Source of the DNA: Haliotis asinina | Taxonomy: Eukaryota > Mollusca > Gastropoda > Lepetellida > Haliotidae | NCBI RefSeq assembly: GCF_037392515.1 | Contig: NW_027133896.1 | Location: forward strand, 434,001 to 498,000 | DNA length: 64,000 nt | Direction of reading: 5' to 3' | Shown here: one piece after another, positions 20,908 through 32,694 of the stretch | How positions within the stretch are numbered: position 1 is the first letter of the stretch | Layout: each line of letters starts with the position of its first letter | Translations under genes and position numbers: made by a program | The notes under the pieces: generated by a model | What the model was told of the DNA's origin: nothing | Databases searched by the model: none | Seen by the model: the letters and a program-made list of their open reading frames with translations, nothing else

Positions 20908-23900
20908 CAATATTTTGTGAATATTAATTTACAAATAAAAATTATCTTTAGAGTGACAAGAAAATGTCTTCATGTGGATTGGTTCTAAGAGTAGAAAACT
21001 CTTTTATATTACGAATTTTGTAGGCTTGAGCTGAGTTTTACGGTACATATGCATTGTTCAAGCAGTTTAACTACACAGCCAAGTCGTCATTCAGAAACAT
21101 TTTAAGTAGAAATGAGTTTCTTGAAAACATATATTTTAATTACATTATTGTTTACATACATAATACGTCATAAACATCAAATTCAAAAACAAACAATCCG
21201 TAGTATTTCAAAATAAGATTTCTGGTGACGTGGGAAAACAGGAGTAAGAATTCTTGGGAAGTGTTCACTTGCACAAATGTCACCGACCATTCAGACTAAT
21301 TTGAAGTTTTTGGATCTGAAAGTGAGATCGAGAGCAGACTTTGTTTCGTAGTGGCATAATGGAAATAAATGTTTGAACCATACCATACGAAGGATGGATA
21401 GATGAATATTTGACAGAAAATATTCAAGGACCTTTCCCTTGGTAACAATACTCACCCATAGGAGGGTTCATGCCCCTCACGTCGCCCGTTACCCTGTAAA
21501 GCACTCGAAACATTTTTTATTATTATTATTTAGAGTTGTAAACTGTTTCTCACTGTCCTCATTAGCGTTAGAGAATTAAGGCTGAGAAGGAGAATTTAGA
21601 TACTGCACCTTACAAATGACAAAATGCTTCACAAGTATTTCTTGGTTTTAATTAGTTACAACTTAGAGGTATACATGTTAACATTTGAAATAGAGTCTTT
21701 TCCAGGTGATGCGGCTGCTGGTTGCCATGGAAACATCCAAGATGGCCACCGCAAATCTGAAAAATGATGAAAACTAGTGAAAGTTTTTCTCTAAAACCAA
21801 CAAAGATATCTATGAAATTTCAACTTCACAACATAGCTGGGGTTGTGTAGGGTGCAATGACAGAAAGATTGTTTTATAAAAAGACATTAATTTTTAAATT
21901 ATTTTTGAAAAATTTCATTTTTTGGGGCTGATTTTTACTAACATTTTATTTTTTTAAAAAAAAAAATCAGGCAACAAAAATGAGAAAGTCTCTCTGTTAT
22001 TGCATAAAGTAATCACTTGTCCATATGTAAACAAAATTTCATTCAAATCGGGCCAATAATAGCTGAGAACTATGTTCACTAAGATCGAAAATGACGTTCA
22101 TCGAGAAAATAAGGAAATAAGTTTAGTTGTGTTTTTTCCACTTCAGCACAAGATAAACACATTCAAAACCTCAGTTTACTGAAGGATCTAGCCCAAATAC
22201 ATGCAGCAATGCATTTAGAAAGAGAAAAAAGCCTAAAACCCCTGCACCATACGTCAACCCCGCAATTGCCTCAACACACGCTCTCTTTTTTGGGCCTCCC
22301 ACTTTGCTTTGCGTTCAACCCTGGAGGCTTTGAGGGTTCTTACTTGATCAAGTCTTTCAACAGAAGCTGCTGTTAGTTCATTAGCTTCTATTGCAAGCTT
22401 GTTCATCACCTGTGTAATGTGGCAAGTACCCTCATTGAAGGAGGCAATTGCAGATGCGACTGCCCGATGCAACCGCCTCTTGCCAACAAAGACAGTCTTT
22501 GGACAGCGGGACCAGATCACAGAATGCAATCATTCATTAGCATTCTGTGTCTTTCCCTTTGTCATCCTCTTAAGGAGGTTTTCATCAGACATTCTTTGAT
22601 ACACAGGGACCATTTGTTCGGCAATATGTGCATCAAGGTAATGTTTGATGTTGTTTTCATGAGAAGGAGGCTCTTGCTCATTGGCAAGTGCTCTGTTGTA
22701 AACACACCAGCTGGAGGGGCCATTGGGACACCTACTGTGATGGGGAGCATCATTAGTAGACATACAGTGACACAAACTCGCCCAGATGGCATTCCTCGTA
22801 CCATCGACGTTACCAACATTGTTACTGGTGGCAAAGCCATAATAATACTGCAGTTTCAAAGCTTTTTCTTTTGTCAGTTTCCCTCTGCCTCTACCACCCA
22901 ATCTACATTCTTTTGACAAGTTCAGAAGAGCTGTGCCCATCCCTTTATGAGCATGATTAATAAAGTCTTCCTTGTCAATGCTGATGTCCGGTTATTAGGC
23001 TGAAGGTCGTTGATAGCCTTGTGGGTTTTGTCGCCATCTGAAAGTATACATGTACATTATACTTTTCCAATGATCGGGACCATAGCCTTTTAGCAGCTTC
23101 CACTTCCATGGCATTGGAGCTGCCTTCATAGTTTTGACAACACTGAAGCATGTCCTCCCTCCATACCACTGTCTGAAGTCTGCAGAGTCCTGTTCCAGAC
23201 TGGTGACATAAAGGGTACATGCGTGACAGTATTTTGACAGGACTTCATAATCAATCACAAGACCTGTCAAAACATCAATGACCGCACCAACACCATAATT
23301 GGAAGTGTGGCCTCTCTTCTGCCATGATCCGTCATAACTGACAGTGATGTCCAATGAACATCATCTGAAACAGTCCGTTGTTCAGCATAAGCCTGTTTGA
23401 TAATTTCCACACTCTCAGTCAAAACATCCTCAGTATTTCAATAACAACTTTGGAAAGAATGTCTTGTTTGCGTTGAAATGTCTTATCGTGGAGACCTTCC
23501 ATTCCAAAAACCAAACAAAATTTTTTCATTGCAGCATGACCAAGTCCTATCTCTGACAAAAAGAGCATGAACATATCATTCACTTGAAAGGGGTTGTTAC
23601 CTGCTTGCTTACCTGATCTTGGTGAGGTGTAGTTCTTGGACACACACATCTGACAGTTTTGACAAGTCAGCATAATATTTATAGCATTTCCAAACCTATC
23701 AAAATTGTCACTTTTTTCAAAATTCAAAGAACCTTGTTCATGGCATGATGGACACTAAATTTCTTGAAAGAATAAATTCATTTCTCTCATATCAATCAAC
23801 ATCCACTGAGGTTTAGGCTCGTCATTGTCAAGGACATGAGATCGGGCGTTTTCAAAACTTTTAAATTTTGCGAACTTAATGTCACTGCGTGAATTCGATT

Positions 23901-25235
23901 CAAACGATTTCTCACTTTCAGTGGCTCCAGTGGAAACAATGTCCTCAACAGCGTGGTCCCCAGACGATCCCAAAGCATCTAAGATGTTCAAGCTGTCAGA
24001 ATGGGGGTTGATCGGGCTGTCAACACTTGTCTGATCGCTGACACCGCATTTTAAACGTGCCTGCCGCAACTGACTTGCCCTGCGCCTCTTATTCTTACCA
24101 TAGGCGTGTTTTGACCTGGATTTGGTTCTCATTTTTTAATAATTCAAAAATTTTCATTCAAGAATACGTCAAAAACTGTGTTTACCTGTCAATCTCTTCG
24201 CTAAGCAGCCGCCATCTTGTATAATTACCGGGAAAGGCCAAAGTTTCGTTGCTATGCCGAATGGTGCATTGCGGGATACGTTTTACCATATAAGGATCGA
24301 GCGAAGATTACCAAATGTTGCATTGTGGGAAATTTCGCTTTGCATAATGTTGCATTGTGGGATAGGAAGTTTTCGTTTAAAATCACTACCGCGGGAAAAT
24401 GACCATATCCTTACATGGACTATCTATATTTAGAAAGTTTTTCACCAGCAACATGGCGGAGACGACGAGCTTTCTAGCGATGTATAACATAAACGGGTTT
24501 GTCAGTGTTGGGTGGGCGTTGTCGTAGGTGAAAGTTGGGATATTCTGGGTTTGTTTACGGACACATTTAAATATTATCACACACTTGCTGATGTTTGTAC
24601 CGGTTTATATTACTTAAAATGACTTTATTTTGAAAACAACATATTGTAACACGAAGTACACGCGATAAATACACGAAAAAAAAAAAAAAATCTCGATTTT
24701 GATATTTTGAAGCAAAGTTGTCAATTGAAGGAGCCGTGTCTGGCCTGAACGAGATCGAAAAACACTGATTTTACAGTTCTATACGCAACAAACACAAATA
24801 AATAGCCCAATGTGTATTGATTTTAAAGCAAATTGCTCTATAAATACCATACAACCCTAGTACATGTGCTGCAGGAATGGTATTTTCAAGTTTAGACTTG
24901 ATGCCTTATCATACATGTTACTGACACACTATATTTTTTGCGCTATATTTTGTTGTTTATCACTATGTGCATCGAAATTCCAGAAATATGGCGGTGTTAT
25001 GCGAGTTATGGAGTCTATACATCGCCTCTTGATATGACATCAAAGCATACGTAATTCAAGGTTAATAAAATTAAGATTTTAAGTGTGAAAAATATAACGG
25101 TTTGTTTGGGTTTTTCATTTTTTTTTTTATTGTAAATCAATTTCTTTACATACATACAATACCGTTGTGATATTGTTCATTGATAAAATAAACTAAATGT
25201 AATTTAATGATGAAGGCAAAGTAAGCATAGAGTTG
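20908..25235 (-). mobile_element. Mutator-like DNA transposon insertion
   Basis: The insert is defined by comparison with the unbroken segment at 39.03-39.94 kb. Homology to the left flank stops near cattgtgtg (about 20908) and resumes near ttttaactgctgcaaaac (about 25235). It contains the decayed transposase at 22254-24132. I could not find matching terminal inverted repeats or a 9-bp target duplication, so borders are good to perhaps 20 bp and later insertions inside are possible. About 21.0-22.2 kb and 24.2-25.2 kb are non-coding. The latter has three gcattgtggga-like words (24271, 24330, 24353). Confidence 0.75.
22254..24132 (-). pseudogene. Mutator-like transposase, decayed
   Basis: Read from 24132 leftward: a basic N-terminus (KSRSKHAYGKNKRRRASQ); a zinc ribbon with CPSCHEQ and CQNCQMC; a helical part; then MDITVSYDGSWQKRGHTS with the first catalytic Asp. 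GVGAVIDVLTGLVIDYEVLS and a CHAC motif follow; then NYEGSSNAMEVEAAKRLW; then a SDGDKTHKA segment with the second Asp; then LGGRGRGKLTKEKALKLQ, YYYG, RNAIWASLCHCMST and CPNGPSSWC. It ends with an HRAVASAIASFNEG tail. This is the animal Mutator-like transposase family (Pfam 'Mutator', as I recall). Lesions seen: in-frame TAG near 23755 and TGA at 22530-22532, and frame changes near 23425, 23355, 23160 and 23000. The element cannot move itself. Confidence 0.85.
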
Positions 25236-25765
25236 ATTTTAACTGCTGCAAAACTTGCAGACTGCACCAACGTCGCCTCTCCCTTATTAAGTGTTGCAGC
25301 GAGAAGCGGAAGACATCTGCATTTCATGTTTTGGATCACGCCGTTTCCGTTTCGGCAATGCTGTAATAAGGATGTTGAGCAATCACGCATGCACCAATCT
25401 AAAATGTAGAGTTGGTGATCTTGATTTTTCTTCACAGGTTGTGATTACTTCAGTTTTCCAGATTATACAGTCATGAATTGCGTTTCCAACATTCCCAGTA
25501 AATATTATAAGTACTTTTATTCATATTACGGCAGTCACTGCTTTTTAAATTTATTTTCGTGACAACAAAAAACCATGCAAAAACCTGAAGATGATGTCAT
25601 AAGATCTGTTGACAAACATTTATTGTCAGATAACCACATCATTACTCTTAGATCTACCGTAATTTCCAGCATTCAGACAAGATATATAGCAAATAGGTAC
25701 GACCTAAGTGTGTTCATCTTGTCCCATATTTAAATTACAATGATGGAAAAATCATAGCACCATAT

Positions 25766-26273
25766 TCATGAAACACATAACATTATCGAATGCTGCATCA
25801 AAATATATTTAACCTGTCTTCTGTCAGTTAAGACACAAGTTAAAACACTGAAACTGCTAATGAAACAATGATGGTTTGTTAAACAACTTTTTTTTATTTT
25901 GTAGACAAAATATTATGACAATATTCTGCAGAGTCGGGGTGTTTACTTTGGGCGTTGGTGTGAGTAATTTACGATTATGTGATTTTGAGTTCAATTCATT
26001 GGGGAGATTTTGACTCAAATGGATTGTAATGACTGTAGCTTGCCCTGGATCACATTTTCATAGGGTTCATAAAAATGTCGCAGCTCTGTAAGAAAATAAG
26101 GGATTTCATTTTGCAAGGTATCAAACTGTAGGCATTTGAGTGTGAAACAATTTTGCCTCATATTATTTATATGTAAAAATAAATAATTACCTCACAATTA
26201 CAACACAGAGACAGGCATTACTACAATATCCCACTAGCGCCAAATTCGGGCGTCAACATTTCACAGTAACTAG
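25766..26273. other. No gene recognised
   Basis: AT-rich spacer between the two duplicated segments. Nothing supportable. Confidence 0.4.
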
Positions 26274-26545
26274 TGAGTCAGTTTCACATCACAATATTCT
26301 CAGCAATATTCCAGTTATATGACGGCACTCTGTAAATAATCGAGTCTGGACCAGAAAATCCAGTGATCTTCAGCAGGAGCATCGATCTGCGCAATTGAGA
26401 ACCGATAACATGTTGACGTCAACCAAGTCAGCGAGCCTGACCACCCGATCCTGTTAGTAGCTCTTACCACAAGCATATAGCCACCTTCTGCGACAAGTAT
26501 ATGTTGCTGTAGGCCTATGCTACCCCGGACCTTCACGGGCTCAGT
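26274..26545 (-). repeat. SINE-like repeat, variant with internal duplication
   Basis: Same family as 5361, extended at the 5' side. The acgacaagcat word is followed by a second, related cgacaagtatatg, as in its duplicate at 46605-46865. The shared variant confirms that both come from one duplication rather than two insertions. Confidence 0.8.
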
Positions 26546-26635
26546 AACAAACTTGTTGACTTTCTAAGTAATCCTATCACAAACACACTGTAATGGACCG
26601 TTCAGCTGGTGTCTTTTCTTAACATTACAAGAAAA

Positions 26636-27052
26636 GATGGCCACGGGGACTGTCCGGGAAGTCGAAGACCACCAGTTTTGCCCATGAGCCAATTATTATT
26701 ATCATTATAATAATCATTTGTCCTTCGCCGTCAATATTCCTCTGTGTGTATTTCTGATTGTTGCTTAGTTGCAAAATGAGGGAAGAAGGTGAGGTGTGAG
26801 GGATGGGGAGTGATGCTCTCAATCAGGAATACAAGATTGTCTTTCTGTGTCTGAAAAATTGCGGGGTGGGACATCGTCGAAAATCCAGGTTCAAATCCCC
26901 CATCTCAGGTGTCCCCTTGTTTGAATATCCCTACGGCGTTGAAAACCAGAGACTGACTGAGAAACTCTGCAGGAGATGAATTTACATAATACAGTAAGGA
27001 ATATTGGGACATGTATAAGCCTACACATGTAGTGTGAAACCCACCACAAAAT
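26636..27052 (+). repeat. Insert absent from block C, with B-box-like word
   Basis: In block C the flanks join directly (cttacagtataag then aatgcaattaaactg). The insert contains ccaggttcaaatcccc (about 26887), a fair pol III B box, so it may include an eroded SINE. No clear tail or target duplication. Confidence 0.5.
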
Positions 27053-27734
27053 ATGCAATTAAAGTACACTGAAATATGAAAACTGAAAGACCTCTTTTTC
27101 CGCCTTCCAGTTACATGGGCCTCCATACAATACTGTCATCAGTTGCTAAGAACTTTGTTCACTATGATTAAACTTAATGAAAAAATAGCTGCTCACTCTT
27201 TCAAGAAATGTTTTTGCTCATGAAATTATTGATGCAAGAGTGACATTAAAATTCCAAACATTTAAAACGCAAAATAGTCTTTAATATTTCAACACTTTTA
27301 GAAGTTGTGAGACATTCACACTATATTTGTAGACATGGCACGTGTTCAGAATATTATTTTTAAACAGGACCAAATTTAATTAGATGTGTTCTCATCTGAC
27401 ATTTCTTGAACGTTTTAATAACATTTTAACCACATTTTGAACGTTTGTGACATATATAAAATTCTTCGAAAACCTATTCCTTAATATTTAACAAAGACTA
27501 TTTTACAACCTTACGAAAATATTTGGAAAATGAGATTTTTATGACATTAACTGGGAGGAGTACTTTTGAAAGTGATGAGGTTTAATTAACAGTGATTAAT
27601 TGTAAATAAACATGTTGAATTTATAACAAACAGCGATATCTGGGACGCTGCGAGAGACCCAACTTACAATATTAGACATAGGCACGGTCACGCCACTGCA
27701 CCAGAATAAACAACATGAACCCTCAGCCGATCAG

Positions 27735-28030
27735 AACCCCGTGACGTCAGAACAGGCGATGATGACGTCATGACATTTGTACTCGAACTCTGACCTTGGT
27801 GCGGTGGCAATTAGAGTGTCACTTGATGTGACCACATTTCAGTGGACTTCTGCCAGGAAACTTGTAAATTTTAGACGGTGGTTTCTACCCAGTGTGTCTG
27901 TGTATGTTATACAATTTGGATTTGAAGAACTGCCATAATTTTTCTCCTTTATTTCGAGTATTAATGTAGGCACGGGGTGATCTTTAAAGGGAGCCGACAC
28001 TAAACAAGAGTTATATAACGCTGAACGTTC
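27735..28030 (+). promoter_or_regulatory. Promoter-like module: paired CREs and TATA
   Basis: TGACGTCA at 27742-27749 and 27763-27770, 21 bp apart as at 6.8 kb. Then acatttgtactcgaa (acctttgtagtcgaa at 6.8 kb) and, 249 bp downstream of the second CRE, TATATAA at 28012-28018, with a CACGTG E-box (gtcacgtgacc) shortly after. Its duplicate in block C keeps the TATA and E-box. Activity is not shown by sequence alone. Confidence 0.4.
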
Positions 28031-28107
28031 GATCTACCAAGTCACGTGACCAGCGCCATACTTGAGAAACCAGCGAGGGGGCCACAGTCAGGTGATAACA
28101 AGTTTGA

Positions 28108-29756
28108 CAACAAGACACGTCTCATGTGGATAGGATCAAAAAAGAGATCGAAAATGAAACTATGTTCAGACTTTTAATCTAAACTGGAACCAAGGTGGCT
28201 TCAGCCTCCTTTGAATTACTTTTTCTCCAGATTTAGATGGTAGATATAAATTATAAAGAAAAGGTAAGAGGTTGTGAAACTTAATGTCCATATGGCCCAC
28301 ACGTAATCTTACTGCCTTTGGAAGAAATACCATTTTGAAATCACTGATTATTCCCAAGTTAAATCGTTTGATTAGTGTTCTTCCTGACAAAGATTCGGAA
28401 GTTATAAATAAATTCCAGCAAAAATGCTTCAAATTTATCTGGTACAATATACATGACAAAATGAAGAGAAGACAAGCAATCTGCAACAAACAAGATGGAC
28501 TTTTACTATGCCAAATATAAAACCATGAAAGCAAGCACAAAAGTTATCTATAGAATATTTCTCAGACACGAGTCAAATTGGTGTCATCTCTTCATGTATA
28601 ATCTCCCAAAGCTTAGTGCTGGCAATGTGTTTTCATTATAATTGTCAATATTTGAAAGAGGAGTGCCTCCCACTGATCCACAATAGATATTATGGAGATG
28701 TTTTAGCTGCATGATTGCATTTTATATCTCAAAACCATTCTAACCATGACATATATGATATACGTTCAGAAAGTCTATGGTGTACACAACAAAAACATTT
28801 ATGTTGGAGGTAAACCAATGTTTTATAAGCAATGGTTTGACAAAAGGGTGCGATGTATTAACGACCTACTTGATTCTAGCAACAAAATACACCCTTTCGA
28901 ATACTTTGTAAGACTTGTTAACCTAAAAACGGACTTAGATCATTAAAGCTCTATTTCAACATACCTTTGACAACTTGTCCAAGATACCATATCCTACTCT
29001 ACCAGTAAACACCTCCGACGCTTTTTACAAAATATTATTGACAGACGCTACTACAAAAAATGTACATCGCCAAAAATGGGAGCAAAATATTTTAACTAAT
29101 GAAGGGCTATCCCATGACTGGGAAAACTTAAATAAGATACCTTTCAGATGTACCAATGGCACTAAATTACAGTGGTTCCAATATAGAATCATACATCACA
29201 TCTTGCCGACAAATGCACTATCTAAATTTGATATGACGTAAAATATTAACTCACTGACTCTAAATTTGATTATGTAAACAATTCAAAATGCAGCTTTTGT
29301 CAACATGAAAGTGAGTCACCTGATCACATTTTCTGGTCTTGTAACAACATAACACATATCTGGCAAAAAACTTGAAGTCTGGCTTAAATGTAAAGCACAT
29401 GTCAATATTAAAATACCAAAAAGACATGTACTATTTGGTTTTCCCGAATAATGATCGCAGATTTTAAAAAAGTTCCACATTATCAAGGTTTACAGAATGA
29501 ACAAAGGAACTACTATCTGATAACAAAATGTTCTTCCCTATTGGAGTGTAATATAAACACCTTCTATAAGTTTTGATCGTCATGTCACGGACTGTTTATT
29601 TCATGTGCACAACTTCTTTTTTCTGAATTTGGATATTCATTGTTACTTATTGTCTCTGCCAATATTTCCCTGGGTCTGTTAACCCTGATGTCGAATTGTT
29701 ATCTTTTTTTCCTTTAAAGACTGTAAAATATATGAAAAACAATAAAAATTAAAAAG
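28108..29756 (+). mobile_element. L1/Tx1-type LINE, 5'-truncated insertion
   Basis: Flanked by aagtttgacaa (28100-28110) and aagtttgagaa (29757-29767), an 11-bp target duplication with one mismatch. The empty site aagtgtgacaattc is seen in block C at 47984. The 3' end is A-rich (acaataaaaattaaaaag). Coding remnants run in + frames: the L1-type RT end (WPTRNLTAFGRNTILKSL), then the KMKRRQAICNKQDGLL segment, a GGKPMFYKQWFDK segment, WFQYRIIHHILPTN and the CSFCQHESESPDHIFWSC zinc motif. Several frame changes and stops separate them. It inserted after the duplication that produced blocks A and C. Confidence 0.88.
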
Positions 29757-29782
29757 AAGTTTGAGAATTCATTTCACAAGGT

Positions 29783-30035
29783 GCGTGAGTGAATTTTGCT
29801 TTGTGCCACACTCAGCAACATTCCAGCCATATGGCGATTGACTGAAAATATTTAACTGAGTGTGGACCAGACAATCCAGTGATCAACAGGAAGATCATGG
29901 ATCTGCGCATGAGAACCAATGACGTGTCAACAACTGTCAAAGTAAACGAGTCGTACCAACCGATCCCGTTAATCGCTTATTACGACAAGCAGGGGTTACT
30001 GAAACTCAATATTCTACCCTGACCTTCACGGGTCT
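29783..30035 (-). repeat. SINE-like repeat, long copy
   Basis: Near full length: from the tail side (gtgagtgaattttgctttg) through agacaatccagtgatcaaca, ccaaccgatcccgttaatcg and acgacaagcaggggttact to ccttcacgggt. Duplicate of 48018-48255. Confidence 0.8.
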
Positions 30036-30384
30036 CAAACTATGCAGTACTAGATGACATCTTTGTTTTTTGTTGCAGTGAGCTCCGTCTTTTGATGAAA
30101 ACTCGCGTTCCTCTGTATATTGAGTGCTACCACGTACCTTTGTGCTATCAGTAGTCTTGAAAGAGCAGAAACCATTTTCTTATGGATGGATAATATTCCT
30201 GGACAAACCGGCGTAGGAAATAAGCCATAAGCGTTAAGGAAGCAAATGACAGTGACTCTAAAGATATGTTATGCACAGCATGAAACCAGCTATTGCTCAG
30301 TGGGAAAAAGTAGAAACAGTTGGGCTCACACTGAAGAATTCAGGCAGTCGTGTGCAAGTGAGTGTGCTTGTTTGTTTGTTTAAA

Positions 30385-30455
30385 ACTATATGACAGCGTC
30401 TGTTCATAATAGAGTCTGGACCAGACAATCCACTGATCAACAGCATAATCTACTC
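30385..30455 (-). repeat. SINE-like fragment
   Basis: Contains ctatatgacagcgtctgt and agacaatccactgatcaaca. The same fragment sits at the same place in blocks B (42548-42740, longer) and C (49085-49175), so it predates the triplication. Confidence 0.65.
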
Positions 30456-30906
30456 TACCGGGATTTGATGAGACGTGTGTGCCAAATCAGCGCGCCTGGC
30501 TGCCTAGTCGTTGTACACTTGCCTTGTACATGCGCGGATTTACAAAGACCAATTCTTATTCAGATCTCTCCAGGCATGTAAACAACGCAGTACTAATTAT
30601 AAGTCAACAATTATACTGCATGTCTCTCATCTAGATCAACTGCATGTAACTTCAGCTGAAATCCCTGCTAAAAGTGTTGTCACAGAATTCTATTGCTCCA
30701 TCTGTGTGTGTAATAGCAAATTATGTTTTGCCTCTATCGATAGCTTAGATATGGAATGAGCCTGTAGATATTCTTCACGAGGGTTTAATAATGACATCAA
30801 GAGTTGCTTTCACAGAAATATTTCTGGTATTGCTTCCAGAAACCGAAAACATCAGTACTGTAACTGAGAAAGGTGGCCAAAAGAACATGCATGCATAACA
30901 GTTCTG

Positions 30907-31212
30907 TCAGGGTGGACAATTAATGGAAAGCTGAGTTGATGAAGTCTGCAGGGGTTTTTTTTGTATTTCCGCCTTATGTTCTCGCCAATCTTGGGTCCGA
31001 GTTACTTGAAACGGACCAGTTCTACAGTTGTAGGGTTCTGACCACCCTGATTGCAATGTAAACAAAAAATATGACATATTTATCGATTGGTTCAAAAGGT
31101 GACTCGCTCTTGGGTGTTTAGCACTGAAATGGACCTTGTGATGATCGCTACCCCGCACACTTTCATACCAGTCGATAAAATCTAATGACGTGACAGTGCC
31201 GAGTGTAAGCAA
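30907..31212 (-). other. Short frame with hydrophobic leader (block A)
   Basis: Minus-strand frame reading KTHIFLFLLTLGTVTS, like a signal-peptide core, then FIDWYESVRGSDHHKVHF and SAKHPRASHLLNQSI. The frame stays open in the same phase past 31260 but has no ATG in phase here. Related sequences in blocks B and C keep the same frame across indels of 9 and 12 bases. It could be a secreted-peptide exon or its remnant. I recognise no family. Confidence 0.25.
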
Positions 31213-31490
31213 GAAGAGAAAGATATGGGTCTTGCCGCAAGCTCTCTTCCATGTAATAGAGGATCACGATCAATTCCATCTTTCAAGAGATAAAGTTTAT
31301 TGCTTAATGGTTTCATTGTACTTTTTATTGTTCCTGACTTTGAACAGTGTTAAAGTAACAGGAATGTTGAACCCATACTGGATATTTTTCGCAGGGTAAA
31401 GAAAATATGTGAAATTTCCAGAATTAGAATCATAATTAATAAAAACTATCTCTTAAATAAACTAAGAGTTCATGCTTTGGTCTTAATAAG

Positions 31491-32694
31491 ATCTATAGTT
31501 CTAAAGTTGTGTGCTTCAATGTGCACTGAGAGGGAGCCGTTCATGCTGTGTTTTGTGGTAGAGGGAAATGTCGTCCAATGAAATATTGTAATACAGTTGT
31601 GCTAAATTCAAGGGCACTGGTATTCATGCATCGATATGGCAAAGATACTTCCTGTCTTTCTGTCTGCTTGGGACCAGTCATCGGAACACTTATGATCTTA
31701 CAAATTATTCATCAACGACAGCTAGAGTCTCTACCATGCACGAAGCAAAGAGATAATTGACATCAATATAAGGGAGATAATCTGTAATGTATGGGATGTT
31801 ACCTGTCGTTTCACACTGTTTGATCCACTCCAACGAATCGCATTTTCTCACTTCATATAAAGAACCAAGCTCAAGAGTTGGTTCTTTTCAATACGACATC
31901 AAAACAATGTGTTGAAATGCTGTAATAATGCTAAACATGACATTCTGAATGTCTTAAAATCTGTTAGCAAAGTAATGCCTACTGTCACTTAAAGGTTGCA
32001 AAAAGAGAAAGTGTAATTTCATTTGTAACACCTTTTAAATTTGATACTAAAAGTTGATAAATAAAGTGTCACTTTCTGCTACATACTAACCAAAGGTGTG
32101 TTAAAGTTTCTGCATGTTTTGAATGTTTACATAAGAGGGAATGAATTATTTTTCTTTTTTGACTTTTCATATTTTTTTTTTATTATTTCATTAATAAGTG
32201 ATCTTTCTGAAACGTCACAGGTAATCGTGGAGTCACTAAGAATGTGGCCAAATGCTTCCAAAGATACGCCAAATGGATGATATATGGCCATACTGTTGTC
32301 TGGCGTGTTTTTTTTTTATTTGAAAATCACCAATATTTTAATACTGTTTTTAATCATTACCGATTTATATAGGCTTGAAAAGTGTTTTGAAACATGCTTA
32401 TTATTTTATCTGTGTCAGAAACACTTTGAATTTGACAGATAGAGTGAGCTTTAACTGAGTTGCTGTTTCACTGATTGAGCCCAAAGGTAATTCCGTTTGA
32501 AGAATGAATTGCTTTTTTAGTGACGGTATTGTTAGATTTGTACAAACGTTTCAGGGTAGGTGAAAACTATTGAGGAATAAAACAGGCGTTGATCCAAGGT
32601 TTCTTTGCAGATGCTGGGCCAACGTTGACCGGCAGCTACCTGGACCTGCAGATCTTAAAAGCCGCTAGCCCTGACTAAACTCTCTTAGAACTCA
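31491..32694. other. No gene recognised
   Basis: AT-rich DNA with several poly-T runs. No repeat partner in the window and no coding content that I can support. Confidence 0.4.

Larger units (their letters stand above)
20575..25765 (+). repeat. Duplicated segment (copy 1), split by a transposon
   Basis: 20575-20907 matches 39030-39380, and 25236-25765 matches 39405-39935, in the same order and orientation. Shared words include attgtctgtaaaggtaa, tgcagactgcaccaacgtc, tgatcttgatttttctt and tttaaattacaatgat. The 4.3 kb between the two halves is absent from the 39-kb copy. Identity looks like roughly 75-80 percent by eye, so the duplication is not recent. Confidence 0.8.
26274..31490 (+). repeat. 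Segmental duplication, block A
   Basis: Colinear with 46605-50560 (block C). It starts with a SINE-like copy bearing the rare internal words agcatatagccacctt and ggcctatgctaccccgga. An AT-rich stretch (gctgctcactctttcaaga) and a promoter-like module follow, then a second SINE-like copy and the 30.2-31.5 kb part, which is also present in block B (42465-43640). Relative to block C it has two extra inserts: about 420 bp at 26636-27052 and the L1-type element at 28108-29756. Confidence 0.85.

Noticed and set aside
21960-22000. Possible LTR or retroviral remnants near poly-A/poly-T runs
   Set aside because: No paired long terminal repeats, primer site, protease or integrase motifs anywhere in the window; the only element of the wider group is the tyrosine-recombinase one at the right edge.
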